In this document: positions 39,052 through 49,800 of the stretch, piece after piece
Position numbering within the stretch: the first letter of the stretch is position 1
Layout of the letters: every line of letters begins with the position of its first letter
Translations under genes and position numbers: made by a program
The notes under the pieces: generated by a model
Databases searched by the model: none
Seen by the model: only the letters and a program-made list of their open reading frames with translations
Told to the model about the DNA's origin: nothing
Source: RH-AL1 sp964247745
GTDB taxonomy: Bacteria > Pseudomonadota > Alphaproteobacteria > Rhizobiales > Beijerinckiaceae
Reading direction: 5' to 3'
DNA: 64,000 bases
NCBI GenBank assembly: GCA_964247745.1
Contig: CAXTVT010000002.1
Location: 53,592 to 117,591 of the forward strand

Positions 39052-40563
39052 ATGTCCGGCCGGCCGTGGTCCCCGGAACCGACGGTCGGAGACCGATCGC
39101 CTTTGCCCCGCTACGCTCTGACCGCCCTCATCGTCGCTTGCGCGTTGTTCATGGAGAACCTCGACGGCACGGTGATCTCGACGGCGCTTCCGGCGATCGC
39201 CAAAGACTTGCACGAGGATCCGATCGCGCTGAAGCTGGCGCTGACCTCCTACCTGCTGGCCCTGGCGGTGTTCATCCCGGCCTCGGGCTGGGTCGCGGAC
39301 AAGTTCGGCACGCGCACCGTGTTTCGTGCGGCCATCGTGGTGTTCACCATAGGCTCGATCAGTTGCGGGCTGTCGTCGTCGCTGACAGGCTTCATCCTCG
39401 CTCGCGTGCTGCAGGGCACGGGCGGCGCGATGATGGTGCCGGTGGGACGGCTGCTGCTGCTGCGCACCACCGAGCGCCGCGACCTCGTGCGCGCGATGGC
39501 CTACCTCACGATCCCGGCCCTACTTGGACCGATGCTAGGGCCGCCGGTCGGTGGTGCCATCACCACCTTCTTCAACTGGCGCTATATCTTCTGGATCAAC
39601 GTGCCCATCGGCGTGCTCGGGGTGACGCTGGTGACATTGTTCATCGAGAACATCCGCGAGGACGAGGTGCGCCGGCTCGACGTGACGGGCTTCCTGCTAT
39701 CGGCCGTAGGATTGGCAAGCCTGGTCTTCGGCTTGACGATCCTGGGGCGCAATATCCTGCCGATTGGGGGCGTGCTGGCGTTGATGGGCTTCGGGGCTGT
39801 CGTGCTGGCGCTCTACGTGCGCCATGCCCGCCGGGTCGAGAACCCGATCCTCGATCTTGGTCTGCTCGGCATCCAGACGTTCCGCGTGAGCGTCTCGGCG
39901 GGCTCGCTGTTCCGCATCGGGGTCGGTGCGGTGCCGCTGCTGCTGCCGCTGATGTTGCAGCTCGGCTTCGGCATGAGTCCGCTGCGCTCCGGGCTCACGA
40001 CCTTCGTCGCGGCGATCGGCGCGATGGCGATGAAGGCCACCGCTGCGCCGATCCTCGATCGTTTCGGCTTCAAGCGCGTGCTGGTGTTCAATGCGCTGGT
40101 CGGCTCCGGCTTCATCGCGGCCAATTCGCTGTTTTTCCCCTCGACCCCGCTGCCGGTGCTCCTCGGCGTCCTACTCGTCGGCGGCTACTTCCGTTCGCTG
40201 CAGTTCACCGGCATCAACGCCATCGCCTATGCCGACATCCCGCAGGCGCGGATGAGCCGTGCCGTCTCCTTCGCCTCGGTGGCCCAGCAGCTCGCCCTGT
40301 CGATCGGCGTGGCGCTCGGCGCCGGCGTCGTGCAGGTCGCGCGCGAGGCGCACGGCGGCGGCGCGCTCCACCTCGCGGATTTCCATTGGGCCTTCCTCGT
40401 CGTCGCGTCCGTCTCGGCCGTCTCGATCTTCGCCTTCGCGCGCCTGCCAAGCGATGCCGGCTCGGCGCTGACGAGTCCTCGCGGCGCCGATAGAACCGAT
40501 CCGGGCAAGGCGCCGGTCGCGCGGGCCGTCGCCGATGCGCGGCCGGGATCCGCACTGGGGTAG
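39052..40563 (+). CDS. DHA2-family MFS efflux transporter
   Basis: A 503-residue inner-membrane protein with 14 predicted helices, typical of the EmrB/QacA drug:H+ antiporter group. ENLDGTVISTALPAIAKDL is the conserved first-helix motif; GWVADKFGTRTVFRAAIVVF is the loop 2-3 motif; GGAMMVPVGRLLLLR and GPMLGPPVGGAI (motif C) are also seen. It is divergent from metX, with no EmrA-type adaptor nearby, so it probably works alone. The C-terminal tail is polar. Substrate unknown. Confidence 0.93.
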   Translation: MSGRPWSPEPTVGDRSPLPRYALTALIVACALFMENLDGTVISTALPAIAKDLHEDPIALKLALTSYLLALAVFIPASGWVADKFGTRTVFRAAIVVFTIGSISCGLSSSLTGFILARVLQGTGGAMMVPVGRLLLLRTTERRDLVRAMAYLTIPALLGPMLGPPVGGAITTFFNWRYIFWINVPIGVLGVTLVTLFIENIREDEVRRLDVTGFLLSAVGLASLVFGLTILGRNILPIGGVLALMGFGAVVLALYVRHARRVENPILDLGLLGIQTFRVSVSAGSLFRIGVGAVPLLLPLMLQLGFGMSPLRSGLTTFVAAIGAMAMKATAAPILDRFGFKRVLVFNALVGSGFIAANSLFFPSTPLPVLLGVLLVGGYFRSLQFTGINAIAYADIPQARMSRAVSFASVAQQLALSIGVALGAGVVQVAREAHGGGALHLADFHWAFLVVASVSAVSIFAFARLPSDAGSALTSPRGADRTDPGKAPVARAVADARPGSALG

Positions 40564-40801
40564 GGTTCGGACTGCCAGCGCCGAGCGATACCGAGACAGG
40601 CGATGAGTGGATTGCGCTTGCCGGTTGATGAGCTTGCCGATCGATGTTGTCGGCGCTCCCTGAGGCTCGAAGAAAAGCTCGCAACGGATATCGGCCCGTC
40701 GCAGCTTGAATGAAACGGCAGAGGAGGGCAGTGGGAAGCGTGATACGTTCGAAGGGATAAGGTCGCCAGGACGGCGGTCGCACGTGGATTAGGACGGGAT
40801 C

Positions 40802-43522
40802 ATGATCCGCTCCTCCGGCCTGACCCGCACCCTAGGCGGCGCCATACTTCTTATCGCGCTGGTCATCCTCTGCAGTGGCATCGCCGTGGTGCTCGTTCTC
40901 GACCGTGAGGAGGCGGCGCTGGAGGCGCGGCGGGCCTCGCACGAGACCGTCCGCGACATCGGCGCCTTCCGCATGGACATGCTCGACCAGGAGACCGGCG
41001 TGCGCGGCTTCCTGATCACCGGTCGCGAAACGAGCCTCCAGCCTTATACGTCGGGTCGCGAGGCGTTCGATCGCCTTCTCCCTCGCCTCCATAGCGGAAC
41101 GTCGAAGGACGTCGGCGAGGATCGCCTCCTCGGGGAAGCGATTGCTGCAGCACGCGCTTGGCAGGAGGAGATCGGCGAAACGATCCTGCGCGACGCCGCC
41201 GATCCGGCGACCCGCGACGCCGCGATGGCGATCGAGCGGGACGGAAGAGGCAAGCGCTTCTTCGACGCCTTCCGCCAGCGTCTGCAAGCGATCGAGGCCT
41301 CGGAGAAGGCCAACGCCGACCGGCAGAACGCCTTGGCGACGTCGTGGCACCGCTGGCTTCAGATCGCCATCTGGCTGGCCGCGTTCGTCGTGCTTCTTAT
41401 CTGCGCCGGCGTCGCCTGGTTCATCCATCGCTCCGTCGCGAGCCCGTTGTCGAACCTGGCGGCCGCCATGCGGCGCTTGGCTCGACGCGAGCCGAACGTC
41501 GAGGTGCCGGCACTGGAGATGCGCAACGAGGTCGGCGGCATGGCCCGCGCGGTGCAGGTGTTCAAGGACAACATCGTCGAGCTCGACAGGACCTCTCTGC
41601 TGCGAGCCACCGCCGACACGCTCCCGGCGATGGTGGGCTACGTCGATGCCGGGCGGCGCGTCGGCCTGCTCAACAGCGAGTTTAACCGCTTCTTCGATCT
41701 CGGCGGCGACGACGTCGCGCGTTGGCACGGGCTTGGACTCTCTCTCGCGTTTCCGAACGACGCCTTTCCCGGCAGCGCCCGTGAACTCGACGTCGCGTTG
41801 CGCGGCGCCGAAACGCGTTTCGAGCACCATCTGGTGCGCCGCGACGGCTCCGGTCGCGATTTCGAAGCCTTCTACCGCCCGCATTTCGCACCGGACGGTG
41901 CGGTTCTCGGCGTCGTCACCCTGCTCACCGACGTTACCGAGACCAAGGAGACGGAACGCGCGCTGATGGCGGCGCGCGATGCCGCCGAAGGGGCGAATCG
42001 CGCCAAGAGCGCTTTCCTCGCCAACATGAGCCACGAACTCCGCACGCCGCTGTCCGCCGTGATCGGCTACACCGAACTGCTTGAGGAAGATGCCGAGGAC
42101 GGCGGCGACACGGCGGTGTTGAGCGATCTCGCGAAGATCAAGGCCAACGCCAAGCATCTCCTCGGCCTCATCAACGACATCCTCGACCTGAGCAAGGTCG
42201 AGGCGAACAAGATGGAGCTCATCGTCGAGGAGATCGATCTTCCCTCGTTCCTGCGGGACGCCGCCGGCACGGTGGAAGCGCTGGTCGGACGAAAGGCCAA
42301 CACGCTCGTCGTCGACGTGGCCGACGACCTCGGCACGATGCGGACCGACGGCGTGAAACTACGGCAATGCCTCTTCAACCTGCTCGGCAACGCGGCCAAG
42401 TTCACGGAGAACGGGACGATCACGCTGTCGGCGCGGCGCGCCGGGAAGACCGATGGCGACTGGATCGCCTTCGACGTCCGCGACGACGGCATCGGCATGA
42501 CCCAGGAGCAGCTGTCGCGCCTGTTCCAGCGCTTCACCCAGGCCGACGAGACCACCACACGCAAGTTCGGTGGCACGGGTCTCGGACTGGCCCTGAGTCG
42601 CGCCTTCGCGCGCTTGATGGGCGGCGACATCGCGGTCGCAAGCGAGCCGGGTCGGGGAACGACCTTCACGATCGAGCTGCCCTCCGTCCTGCCCGAATCG
42701 CGCCTGGAGGTGATCGACGACATCTCGCTGCCGACGGCGTCGCCTGACCAACGTGGCGCCCTCGTCCTCGTCATCGACGACGAGGCCTCGCAGCGCGAGC
42801 TGATGAAGCGTTTCCTGGAGCGCCAGGGTTTCACCGTCCGCACCGCGGGTAGCGGCGGCAAGGGCATCGAGCTGGCGCGCATGCTGCGGCCGCGCGCCGT
42901 GCTTCTCGACGTCATGATGCCCGGCATGGACGGCTGGGCCGTGCTGAAGGCCCTCAAGGCCGATGCCGAGACCAGCCACATCCCCGTCGTGATGGTCAGC
43001 TTCGTCGCCGATGCCGGCATCAGCGCCAGCCTGGGCGCGGTCGATGCGGTTCCCAAGCCGATCGATTGGATGCGGCTCAAGGGCGTTCTCGACAAGCTGA
43101 ACCGCGACGCCGGAGACGTCCTCGTCGTCGACGACGACGACGATATGCGCGAACGCCTGCGCGCCGTCCTCGAGCGCCATGGCTGGAGCGTGCGCGAGGC
43201 TGGCGATGGCGCCGGCGCGCTCGAGGCCGTCCGCGCCGAGGCTCCGCAGCTGGTCCTGCTCGACCTGACGATGCCGGTCATGGACGGCTTCGTGTTCCTC
43301 GAGACGCTGCGCCGTCTGCCGGAAGGCGCCGATGTCCCGGTGCTCGTGCTGACCGCTCGCCACGTCTCGCTGGCCGAGCGCGAACGCCTTCACGAGGCCG
43401 CCGGCATCCTCAAGAAAGGCGAGACCAGTCTGCGTGATATCTCCACCGAAGTCCGCAAGCTGGCGCGCGGTGCCGCGGATCGCAAGGCCATGCCCGGCCC
43501 ATTACCGCTCGACGTGGTGTGA
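40802..43522 (+). CDS. Hybrid sensor histidine kinase (CHASE3-HAMP-PAS-HisKA-HATPase-REC-REC)
   Basis: A 906-residue membrane kinase. A first helix (about 12-33) is followed by a CHASE3 sensor with QETGVRGFLITG, a second helix (about 185-208) and HAMP (about 209-260). A PAS-like domain (265-390) follows. The HisKA box is FLANMSHELRTPLSAVIGY; HATPase shows LLGNAAKFTENGTI, DDGIGM and GGTGLGLALSRAFARLMGG. Two receivers follow (IDDEASQRELMK and LLDVMMPGMDG; VDDDDDMRERL and LLDLTMPVMDG). There is no Hpt or DNA-binding output, so phosphate must go to a separate Hpt protein. A 238-bp gap upstream shows no other gene. Confidence 0.95.
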   Translation: MIRSSGLTRTLGGAILLIALVILCSGIAVVLVLDREEAALEARRASHETVRDIGAFRMDMLDQETGVRGFLITGRETSLQPYTSGREAFDRLLPRLHSGTSKDVGEDRLLGEAIAAARAWQEEIGETILRDAADPATRDAAMAIERDGRGKRFFDAFRQRLQAIEASEKANADRQNALATSWHRWLQIAIWLAAFVVLLICAGVAWFIHRSVASPLSNLAAAMRRLARREPNVEVPALEMRNEVGGMARAVQVFKDNIVELDRTSLLRATADTLPAMVGYVDAGRRVGLLNSEFNRFFDLGGDDVARWHGLGLSLAFPNDAFPGSARELDVALRGAETRFEHHLVRRDGSGRDFEAFYRPHFAPDGAVLGVVTLLTDVTETKETERALMAARDAAEGANRAKSAFLANMSHELRTPLSAVIGYTELLEEDAEDGGDTAVLSDLAKIKANAKHLLGLINDILDLSKVEANKMELIVEEIDLPSFLRDAAGTVEALVGRKANTLVVDVADDLGTMRTDGVKLRQCLFNLLGNAAKFTENGTITLSARRAGKTDGDWIAFDVRDDGIGMTQEQLSRLFQRFTQADETTTRKFGGTGLGLALSRAFARLMGGDIAVASEPGRGTTFTIELPSVLPESRLEVIDDISLPTASPDQRGALVLVIDDEASQRELMKRFLERQGFTVRTAGSGGKGIELARMLRPRAVLLDVMMPGMDGWAVLKALKADAETSHIPVVMVSFVADAGISASLGAVDAVPKPIDWMRLKGVLDKLNRDAGDVLVVDDDDDMRERLRAVLERHGWSVREAGDGAGALEAVRAEAPQLVLLDLTMPVMDGFVFLETLRRLPEGADVPVLVLTARHVSLAERERLHEAAGILKKGETSLRDISTEVRKLARGAADRKAMPGPLPLDVV

Positions 43523-43579
43523 CGACCGCCACGGCATGCCGGCCGATGCCGGCCTCCGGAGGCTTCTGTCGACAGGCTT

Positions 43580-43669
43580 TGGCGGAAAGGGTGGGATTCG
43601 AACCCACGGTGGGCTTGCACCCACGGCGGTTTTCAAGACCGCTGCCTTAAACCACTCGGCCACCTTTCC
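43580..43669 (-). tRNA. tRNA-Ser (anticodon TGA)
   Basis: A 90-nt class II tRNA with a long variable arm. Acceptor GGAAAGG (43669-43663) pairs with CCTTTCC near the 3' end, followed by G and an encoded CCA (3' end 43580). TGGCCGAGTGGTTTAAGGC gives the D-arm. The anticodon loop CTTGAAA places TGA at 43635-43633; GGTTCGAATCC is the T-arm. It is intact. The integrase gene starts 85 bp from its 5' end, making it the probable integration target, although integrases more often use the 3' end. Confidence 0.97.
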
Positions 43670-43754
43670 TCGAAGCAACACAATCACTTAAAAGCTTTGT
43701 TGGCAACATCTCCATTTTGTCGTACCGTTTTCGAACCACTTATTGCGAGTTGGG

Positions 43755-45125
43755 ATGGCCAGGGCGGAGAAGCTGCCGAAGGGGTTCTGGCGTTCGCCGT
43801 CCGGCAGCCTGCGCGTACAGCTGCGCGTCAAGGGCCACAAGATGGAGTCGAAGAGCTTCCCGCTCTTCGCCGACACCCCGCTCGAGCGTCGGCGCCAGCG
43901 CGACGAAGCCGAGGCTTGGGCGCTCGACACGCGTCGCCGGATGCGCGGCGGCACACACGTGTCGACGCGCGACGCCGCGAAGCTGACGCTCGCCGACGCT
44001 TTGAAGCGTTACGAGCGCGACAAGCTCGATCCCGACAACTCGAACCACCGCAAGGACATCAACCGCATTAAGGCGATGCTTTCCGACGCCATCTCGCAGC
44101 GCTCCGTCGCCTCTCTTCGCCCGACCGACGTGGCCGCCTACAGGGATGATCTCGTCCGCCGTGGCTGGCTGGCGAGCGTCGCTGCCGCCTTGAGACGTGC
44201 GGAGGGGCAGGGGACATCGAAGGGTCGCCTCGGCGAGATCGCCGGCCTCGAGCGGCTCCGTTCGCTAGCCGAGGTGGAGGAACGCCCGCTGGAGCGTCGT
44301 GCGCTCACCAAGAGGCGGGAGGCCATCGAGGCGCGCGAGGGGATCGCGAGTCCCGCGCGCACGACCGTTTCGAACAAGACGCAGCTGATCACGAGGGCGC
44401 TCGGCTACCTCGCCGAGACCGTGGACGGCGTCCCCGACCTCAGCGGCACGCCCATGCCCAGCGCGACGCCGGGTCGCGAACGCAGGCTCCGTGTGGGCGA
44501 GGAGGATCTGATCCTGGCCAGAGCGAGGTCCGTGAACGGCTATCTTGATCTAGGCATAAGGCTGGCGATCGACACAACGTTACGCCGCGAGCGCGTGCTC
44601 GAACTCTCACCTCGCCACCTTGTTGACATCGGCGGCGGCCGATCAGTGATCATGTTCCCGCGCGAAGGAGGCAGGAGACGCAAGCGGGTCGGCATCGTAC
44701 CGGTGACTTCAGAGATCAGGGCTACGCTCCAAGAGGCTGCCGTGCTCTCGGGTCACTCTTCCATCGCCGAATGCGACACCGACACGCCGTTCCTGTCCAT
44801 CAACGGGAACACGTTCGATCACCACTGGCGCGACGTCGTCCTCGTTTGCGGCATCGAGGACCTTCACTTCCACGATCTGCGGCATGAAGGAACGTCTAGA
44901 CTCTTCGAGCGGGGTTTAACGACCGCGGAGGTGATGAGCGTCACCGGTCACAGCACGCAGGAGATGGTGGACCGGTATTCGCACTACAGCGCAGCCATTG
45001 TGCACGACAAGCTCGTCGACGGCGCGGACATTCTTCGTCTCGCCGACGAGATCGCTTTCCTGGCGCGCCAATTCGTTACGGCCGGGGGCGACATGGCGGT
45101 TCTCCGCTCGAAGCTCTCTCTATGA
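43755..45125 (+). CDS. int: Tyrosine-recombinase integrase
   Basis: About 456 residues, starting at ATG 43755 (a TTG at 43743 is an alternative). An N-terminal arm-binding region (KGFWRSPSGSLRVQLRVKGH) and a SAM-like core-binding domain precede the catalytic domain. Catalytic residues are seen as the first Arg in DTTLRRERVLELS (near 275), H-x2-R in HFHDLRHEGTSRL (near 372), His in TGHSTQEMVDRY (near 397) and the nucleophile Tyr in that segment or the following SHY. The usual T-G-x-R reads T-T-L-R. Its place beside tRNA-Ser fits site-specific integration of the island. A Xis protein is not apparent. Confidence 0.92.
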   Translation: MARAEKLPKGFWRSPSGSLRVQLRVKGHKMESKSFPLFADTPLERRRQRDEAEAWALDTRRRMRGGTHVSTRDAAKLTLADALKRYERDKLDPDNSNHRKDINRIKAMLSDAISQRSVASLRPTDVAAYRDDLVRRGWLASVAAALRRAEGQGTSKGRLGEIAGLERLRSLAEVEERPLERRALTKRREAIEAREGIASPARTTVSNKTQLITRALGYLAETVDGVPDLSGTPMPSATPGRERRLRVGEEDLILARARSVNGYLDLGIRLAIDTTLRRERVLELSPRHLVDIGGGRSVIMFPREGGRRRKRVGIVPVTSEIRATLQEAAVLSGHSSIAECDTDTPFLSINGNTFDHHWRDVVLVCGIEDLHFHDLRHEGTSRLFERGLTTAEVMSVTGHSTQEMVDRYSHYSAAIVHDKLVDGADILRLADEIAFLARQFVTAGGDMAVLRSKLSL

Positions 45126-45315
45126 AGGTTTTGAAGCGACATTTTCCTTCAGTGAAGCGGCGGTGCGCATGTATGTGACTTATACCTCGAGACGCTTCAT
45201 TGTATGCGTAGCAGATCTAAAATCTTTGTCGTCGGTCGAGCAGCGTGTGCCGCGACAACAAAGTTTGGACAAGCGACAAGATATTTGTATGCGCGTAGTC
45301 CTGGATCGTTGACAG

Positions 45316-45795
45316 ATGACAGGGTTGGTAGCGAGGCAAGCGCTCAATCTTGCACATGACCTTATAGACGAATTTAGCGTTTATAATTCATTTGCTCAGA
45401 ATGAAGCAATACTGCAATCCAAGTACATAGCCATAGTAGTGCTTTTGCGAAGCGTCGGACATGCCTTATTGACGACAGATTGTGCGGAAGAACCATATAA
45501 AAAAGAGTTGACGGATCGCTGGAAGAACTGGAGACAAGAAGACATCTTCAAGGATTTCATCCTGCCGACGCGCAATGCGCTTGTAAAAGAGTTCAGTGAA
45601 GGATTGAACTTTCGGCGCGACGATCCGGCGATGATTTTTTCTGGCGTGCCGAGCGGTCGCACCGGTGCAGTTATCTCGATAAACATCGATCCGAACACGG
45701 TTACGGACGTGCACGGCCGCTTGGTCTTGCCTTTGTTCCGGCAGGCGCTTGCCTTCTGGAACCGCTGTCTTGGCGAGATCGAGGCGCATCGCTGA
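45316..45795 (+). CDS. Hypothetical protein in low-GC pocket
   Basis: A 159-residue protein I do not recognise. It is largely alpha-helical: ALNLAHDLIDEFSVYNSFAQ, then KYIAIVVLLRSVGHALLTTD, KKELTDRWKNWRQEDIFKDF, and a short beta region (AVISINIDPNTVTDVHGRLV). There is no signal peptide or clear membrane helix. The first 300 bp of the gene and the 190 bp before it are much more AT-rich than the rest of the island, indicating separate acquisition. It ends 24 nt before the Abi_C-type gene in the same direction. The helical pattern and the neighbourhood suggest a defence-associated accessory, which is only inference. Confidence 0.7.
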   Translation: MTGLVARQALNLAHDLIDEFSVYNSFAQNEAILQSKYIAIVVLLRSVGHALLTTDCAEEPYKKELTDRWKNWRQEDIFKDFILPTRNALVKEFSEGLNFRRDDPAMIFSGVPSGRTGAVISINIDPNTVTDVHGRLVLPLFRQALAFWNRCLGEIEAHR

Positions 45796-45819
45796 CGTGG
45801 ATTTGGGCGCGCGTCAGGC

Positions 45820-46716
45820 ATGGTGATCTCGCCGCGGACGATCGACATCGTCGTGGACGTGATCACGGGCGGGTCCGGCGGCAGGAGCGACGGCAGGCCG
45901 GTTATCGGCCTGTACCGCAGCGGATCCGAAATCGAGCGTTTCATGCGCGGCTGCAACGTCGATTACGTGCTGGCGGGATCCCGCGTGCCTTCGTTGACAG
46001 ACTGCTTGATCGGGCTGAACCGTTCTCACGAGGATGACGACAAGGCGAAGCTCGTGGCGATCGTCGAGAGCGCAGGCGATCCGAGGGATTTCCTCGACGA
46101 TCCGGAGAAAGGCGTTCGGGTGCTGGCCCATCTCAACGCCGCCTTGGCCTTCGACGACCTCGAACTCCGCAATGCGGGCGGCAGGATACGACTGGTGACC
46201 CGCGGTCGCGCCACGCCGATCGTCGCCGACTTGGCGGCTCGGGCTGAGACCTTCGACTTCGACACCGTCCGGCGAGACCTCGACCGCGCGATGGAAAGCG
46301 CGGACGGCGACCCGGAGGACGCCGTCACCGCCGCGTGCTCGATCATCGAAAGCATGTGCCGGTCGGTGCTCATCGAGCTCGACCTCCCACTGCCGGCGAA
46401 GCTCGACATTTCAGGCTTGTACAAGGCTGTGCGCGGTCCCCTCGGCCTGTCGCCCGAACGCGAAGACTTCGCTCCCGAGATCGCCGACGACGTGCGCAAG
46501 GTGCTGAGCGGGCTCGCGACGACGATCGAGGGTGTCGGCAACCTCCGCACCCATGGCGGCGACGCGCATGGCAGGGAGCGCGGATACCGACGCATCGACG
46601 CCAGGATCGCGCGCCTCGCCATCCATGCCGCCAGCACCGCTGCGGTCTTCATCCTGGAGACCTGGCAGCATAAATACCCGTCGCGCGATCTCAGGAAATC
46701 GTCCCCGCCGTCGTGA
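45820..46716 (+). CDS. Abortive-infection C-terminal domain (Abi_C-like) protein
   Basis: A 298-residue protein starting at ATG 45820 (GTCAGG close upstream). The first 150 residues are not recognised. The C-terminal part fits the abortive infection protein-like C-terminal family: VTAACSIIESMCRSVLIELD, a helical linker, then VGNLRTHGGDAHGRERGYRR (R-x2-G/Y-G-D-A-H-G type) and a last helix ARLAIHAASTAAVFILETW. Such domains occur in phage-exclusion proteins of the Abi type. It lies between the orphan gene and the SIR2 gene, 99 nt upstream of the latter, so the three may form one defence unit. Mode of action is not known. Confidence 0.75.
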   Translation: MVISPRTIDIVVDVITGGSGGRSDGRPVIGLYRSGSEIERFMRGCNVDYVLAGSRVPSLTDCLIGLNRSHEDDDKAKLVAIVESAGDPRDFLDDPEKGVRVLAHLNAALAFDDLELRNAGGRIRLVTRGRATPIVADLAARAETFDFDTVRRDLDRAMESADGDPEDAVTAACSIIESMCRSVLIELDLPLPAKLDISGLYKAVRGPLGLSPEREDFAPEIADDVRKVLSGLATTIEGVGNLRTHGGDAHGRERGYRRIDARIARLAIHAASTAAVFILETWQHKYPSRDLRKSSPPS

Positions 46717-46815
46717 GCCCGTGTCGACGGCGAGCGTTGCCGCGGAAACTGATAGGCCGCATGATTTGGCTTCGCCGGCGGCTCCGGAACGGCGCTGCCG
46801 TCTTCCACAGGTGCC

Positions 46816-49800
46816 ATGCGGTCCATGACGTTGCGCTTCTCCGACGAAGGACCCGCGTTCCCGACCGAATTGGTCAGGGCGCTGCTCGAAGGCGACGTGG
46901 TCTTGCTCTGCGGGGCGGGAATCAGCGCTCCGCAGTTGCCCGGCTTCGCCGGTCTCGTGAACGGCTGCTTCGAGGCGTTGGGCGAGGAGAAGACGCCCGC
47001 CGAGCAGACGTCGTTCGACGACAAGCGCTTCGAGGAGACGCTCGGTACGTTGGGCCGCCGCCTGGTCGACCCGGAAGCCTTGACCGAGGCGGTCTGCCAG
47101 GCGCTCCAGGTTCCCGCCGACGTCGACCTCGCGCACCACCGTACGGTTTTGAGGCTTTCGAGGGATCGCGACGGCCGTGTGCTGGTGGTAACCACCAACT
47201 TCGACACGCTCGTCGAACGCGCGCTTCAACCGTCTGACCTCTCAAGGGGCGTTCGCGGCGTGAGTTACGCCGGGCAGGCGCTGCCGCAGCCGGGCGGAGC
47301 CCGTTTCAGCGGTGTCGTCCACCTCCACGGCCGTGTCGAGGACGACGTCCTCGGCCTCGACAGGACGGAGCTGGTGGTGACCTCGGCCGACTACGGCGAC
47401 GCCTACATGCGGTCGGGCTGGGCTTCGCGGTTCCTATTCGACCTCGCGCGCTGCAAGACGATCGTCCTCGTCGGCTACAGCGCCGGCGACGCACCGGTGA
47501 GATACTTCCTCAACGTGCTCGAGGCCGACCGCGAGCGTTTCAGCGACCTGAAGGCTGTCTACGCCCTCGACGCAGCTTCGCCCGGCGTCGAGCCGGACCC
47601 GCGCTGGTCCGCTGTGGCGGTGGAGCCTCTGCCGTACGTCGCCCCTGTCAACGCAGCGACCGGGTATCCCGATCACGGGGCGCTCTGGCGCGACCTCGAG
47701 AGCCTCGCCGATTTCGTCGAACGCCCGCGAACGACGCGCAGGGCGATGGCCGAAGGAGCCCTGCGCAGGAAGCTCGACCAGCTGACGCCGCTTGAGCGGG
47801 AGCGCACGCTCTGGCTGTTCGAGTCCGATGAGAGCGGGGGGCTTTGGGACATTCCGGCCATGTTCGTCGAGGATCCGGCTTGGTTCGACGCCCTGCACGA
47901 GGCCGGGCTCGTCACCGCCGACAGGACTTGGATGTTGGCCGCTTGGTGCGCGCGGGATTTCACGGACGAAGGACGCTTCCGTTTCGCCGTCGCGTGGTGC
48001 GCGCGCCTGGGGGGCCGCTTGGCCGCGGAGCTGCGACGGCACTTGTTCCAGGACGTTCGCCCGCCGTCGCCCCTGATCACGGCGTGGCGGGCGCTGACGG
48101 CGCCTGAGGTCTGGCTCAAGGTCGACTTCGTCGACGGTCCTTACGCGGTGACGCGCGCGCTTGCCGGTGCAGAGATCCTCCACGAAGACCTGCGCCGGGC
48201 GGTCCGCCTCTTGACGCCCTTCGTCAAGGTCTCGTCGCGCTTGGTGCGCGCGGCGACGACGTCGGCGCCTCGGCACGCCGTGGATCTGGCGCCTATGCAT
48301 CTCACTGTCCGCGAGTCTGGCGGAGTCCTGGACGAACTTCGCGAGGCCCTGGCGGCGGTTGCCCGCGTGGAGGCCCTGACGGCGCTCGCGACGGATGCGC
48401 TTCGCACTGTTGTCGAGGAGGCGATGGACGTCGGCCTGATCGTCGACGACGACGACGCCACCGACTTTTCGGTGCCGGCCGTGGAGGACCATCCGCAGAA
48501 CGAGCACCGCGACGGGACCGTCTTCCTCGTGACGCTGTTGTCGCGGTTGCTTCCGGCGCTCGCCGCAAGCGATCGCGAGGGGGCCCGCCGTTACGCCGAA
48601 ATGTGGCGGACCTTCCCGGGGCGCACCGGGCGACGGCTCTGGCTGTACGCCTTGCGGCTTGACGCCGTGTTCAGCGCCGACGAGGCGATCGAGGGCGTCC
48701 TGCAACTCGGCCAGAGGGACTTCTGGACGGGTTCGCGCGAGATGCCGCTGGTCCTGCTCGGTCGGGCGCGCGACGCGGCTCGGCCGCTCCTCGACGACCT
48801 TGAGCGGCGCATCACCGCCGAGGCCCCTGCGTACTTCGCCGGCTTCGAGCGCGGATCGGGCGACGTCGACTGGCGCGACCACGCCGCCGATCGCGCCGTC
48901 TGGTTCCGTTTGCGGATGTTGGCGGACGCCCGTGCGCTGTCCCCAGCCGGTTCGCTGTCGCTCCAGGCTATCCTCAGCCGTCGCTCGTACCTCGTGCGCG
49001 ATCTGGAGGATCGCGACTTCTTCAGTTCGTATCTCTTCCCGGTCAAATCCGTCGTCGGGGACGCCTCGCCCATCGCCCAAGCCGAGACGGACGACAGGCT
49101 CCACGTCGCCCGGACGGCTTCGATCAGTCCGTCCTTCGAGCAGCAACAAGGCTGGAGCGTCTATTGTCGGAGCGAGCCTCGGGCCGCGCTGGACACTCTT
49201 CGCGGCGGAGCGTTCGACGAGAAGGACGTCGGCCTATGGCGAACGTTCCTGTCGGCGGCGGCATACCTGCCCGACGAGAGCTCGGAAGAGAGGGCGGCGC
49301 TGGCCGCCGCGATCTTCGAGGCCTTGGCCCCGGCCGGCGACACCTTCGTCGCGGCGATCGTCGTCCCGCTCGTCGATGTCTACTGGGTTCATCCCGGACG
49401 TCCTAAAAATCTTGAGGGTTGGTGGAGGCGGTTGTTCGGTTGCGCGCTGACGCATGAAGGTGAGAGCGCTTCCCTCGCTGACCGCCGCAGGGATTGGCTG
49501 CTGACACCTTCGGGCCGGCTCACGCAGGCGGCCATGATCGATGTGGACCGCCTGCGCCAAGCGGGCGAGGCGGTTCCGCAAGCGAAGCTTGAAGAGCTCG
49601 ACATGGCCGCGGCGGCGGGCGAGCGGGGGTTCAATGCCCTTGCCGCTCTGGCGCACAATGCCGCCTTCATGTTGTCCATCGAAGGGCACGAGGCCGCCCG
49701 GCTCCTCGACGCGGCTCTCGCGCACGACGACGTCGACGCCCTTGATCTCCGTTCCGTGTTGGTCACCAGTCCTACGACCACCCCCGCCCTTTCGACCGCG

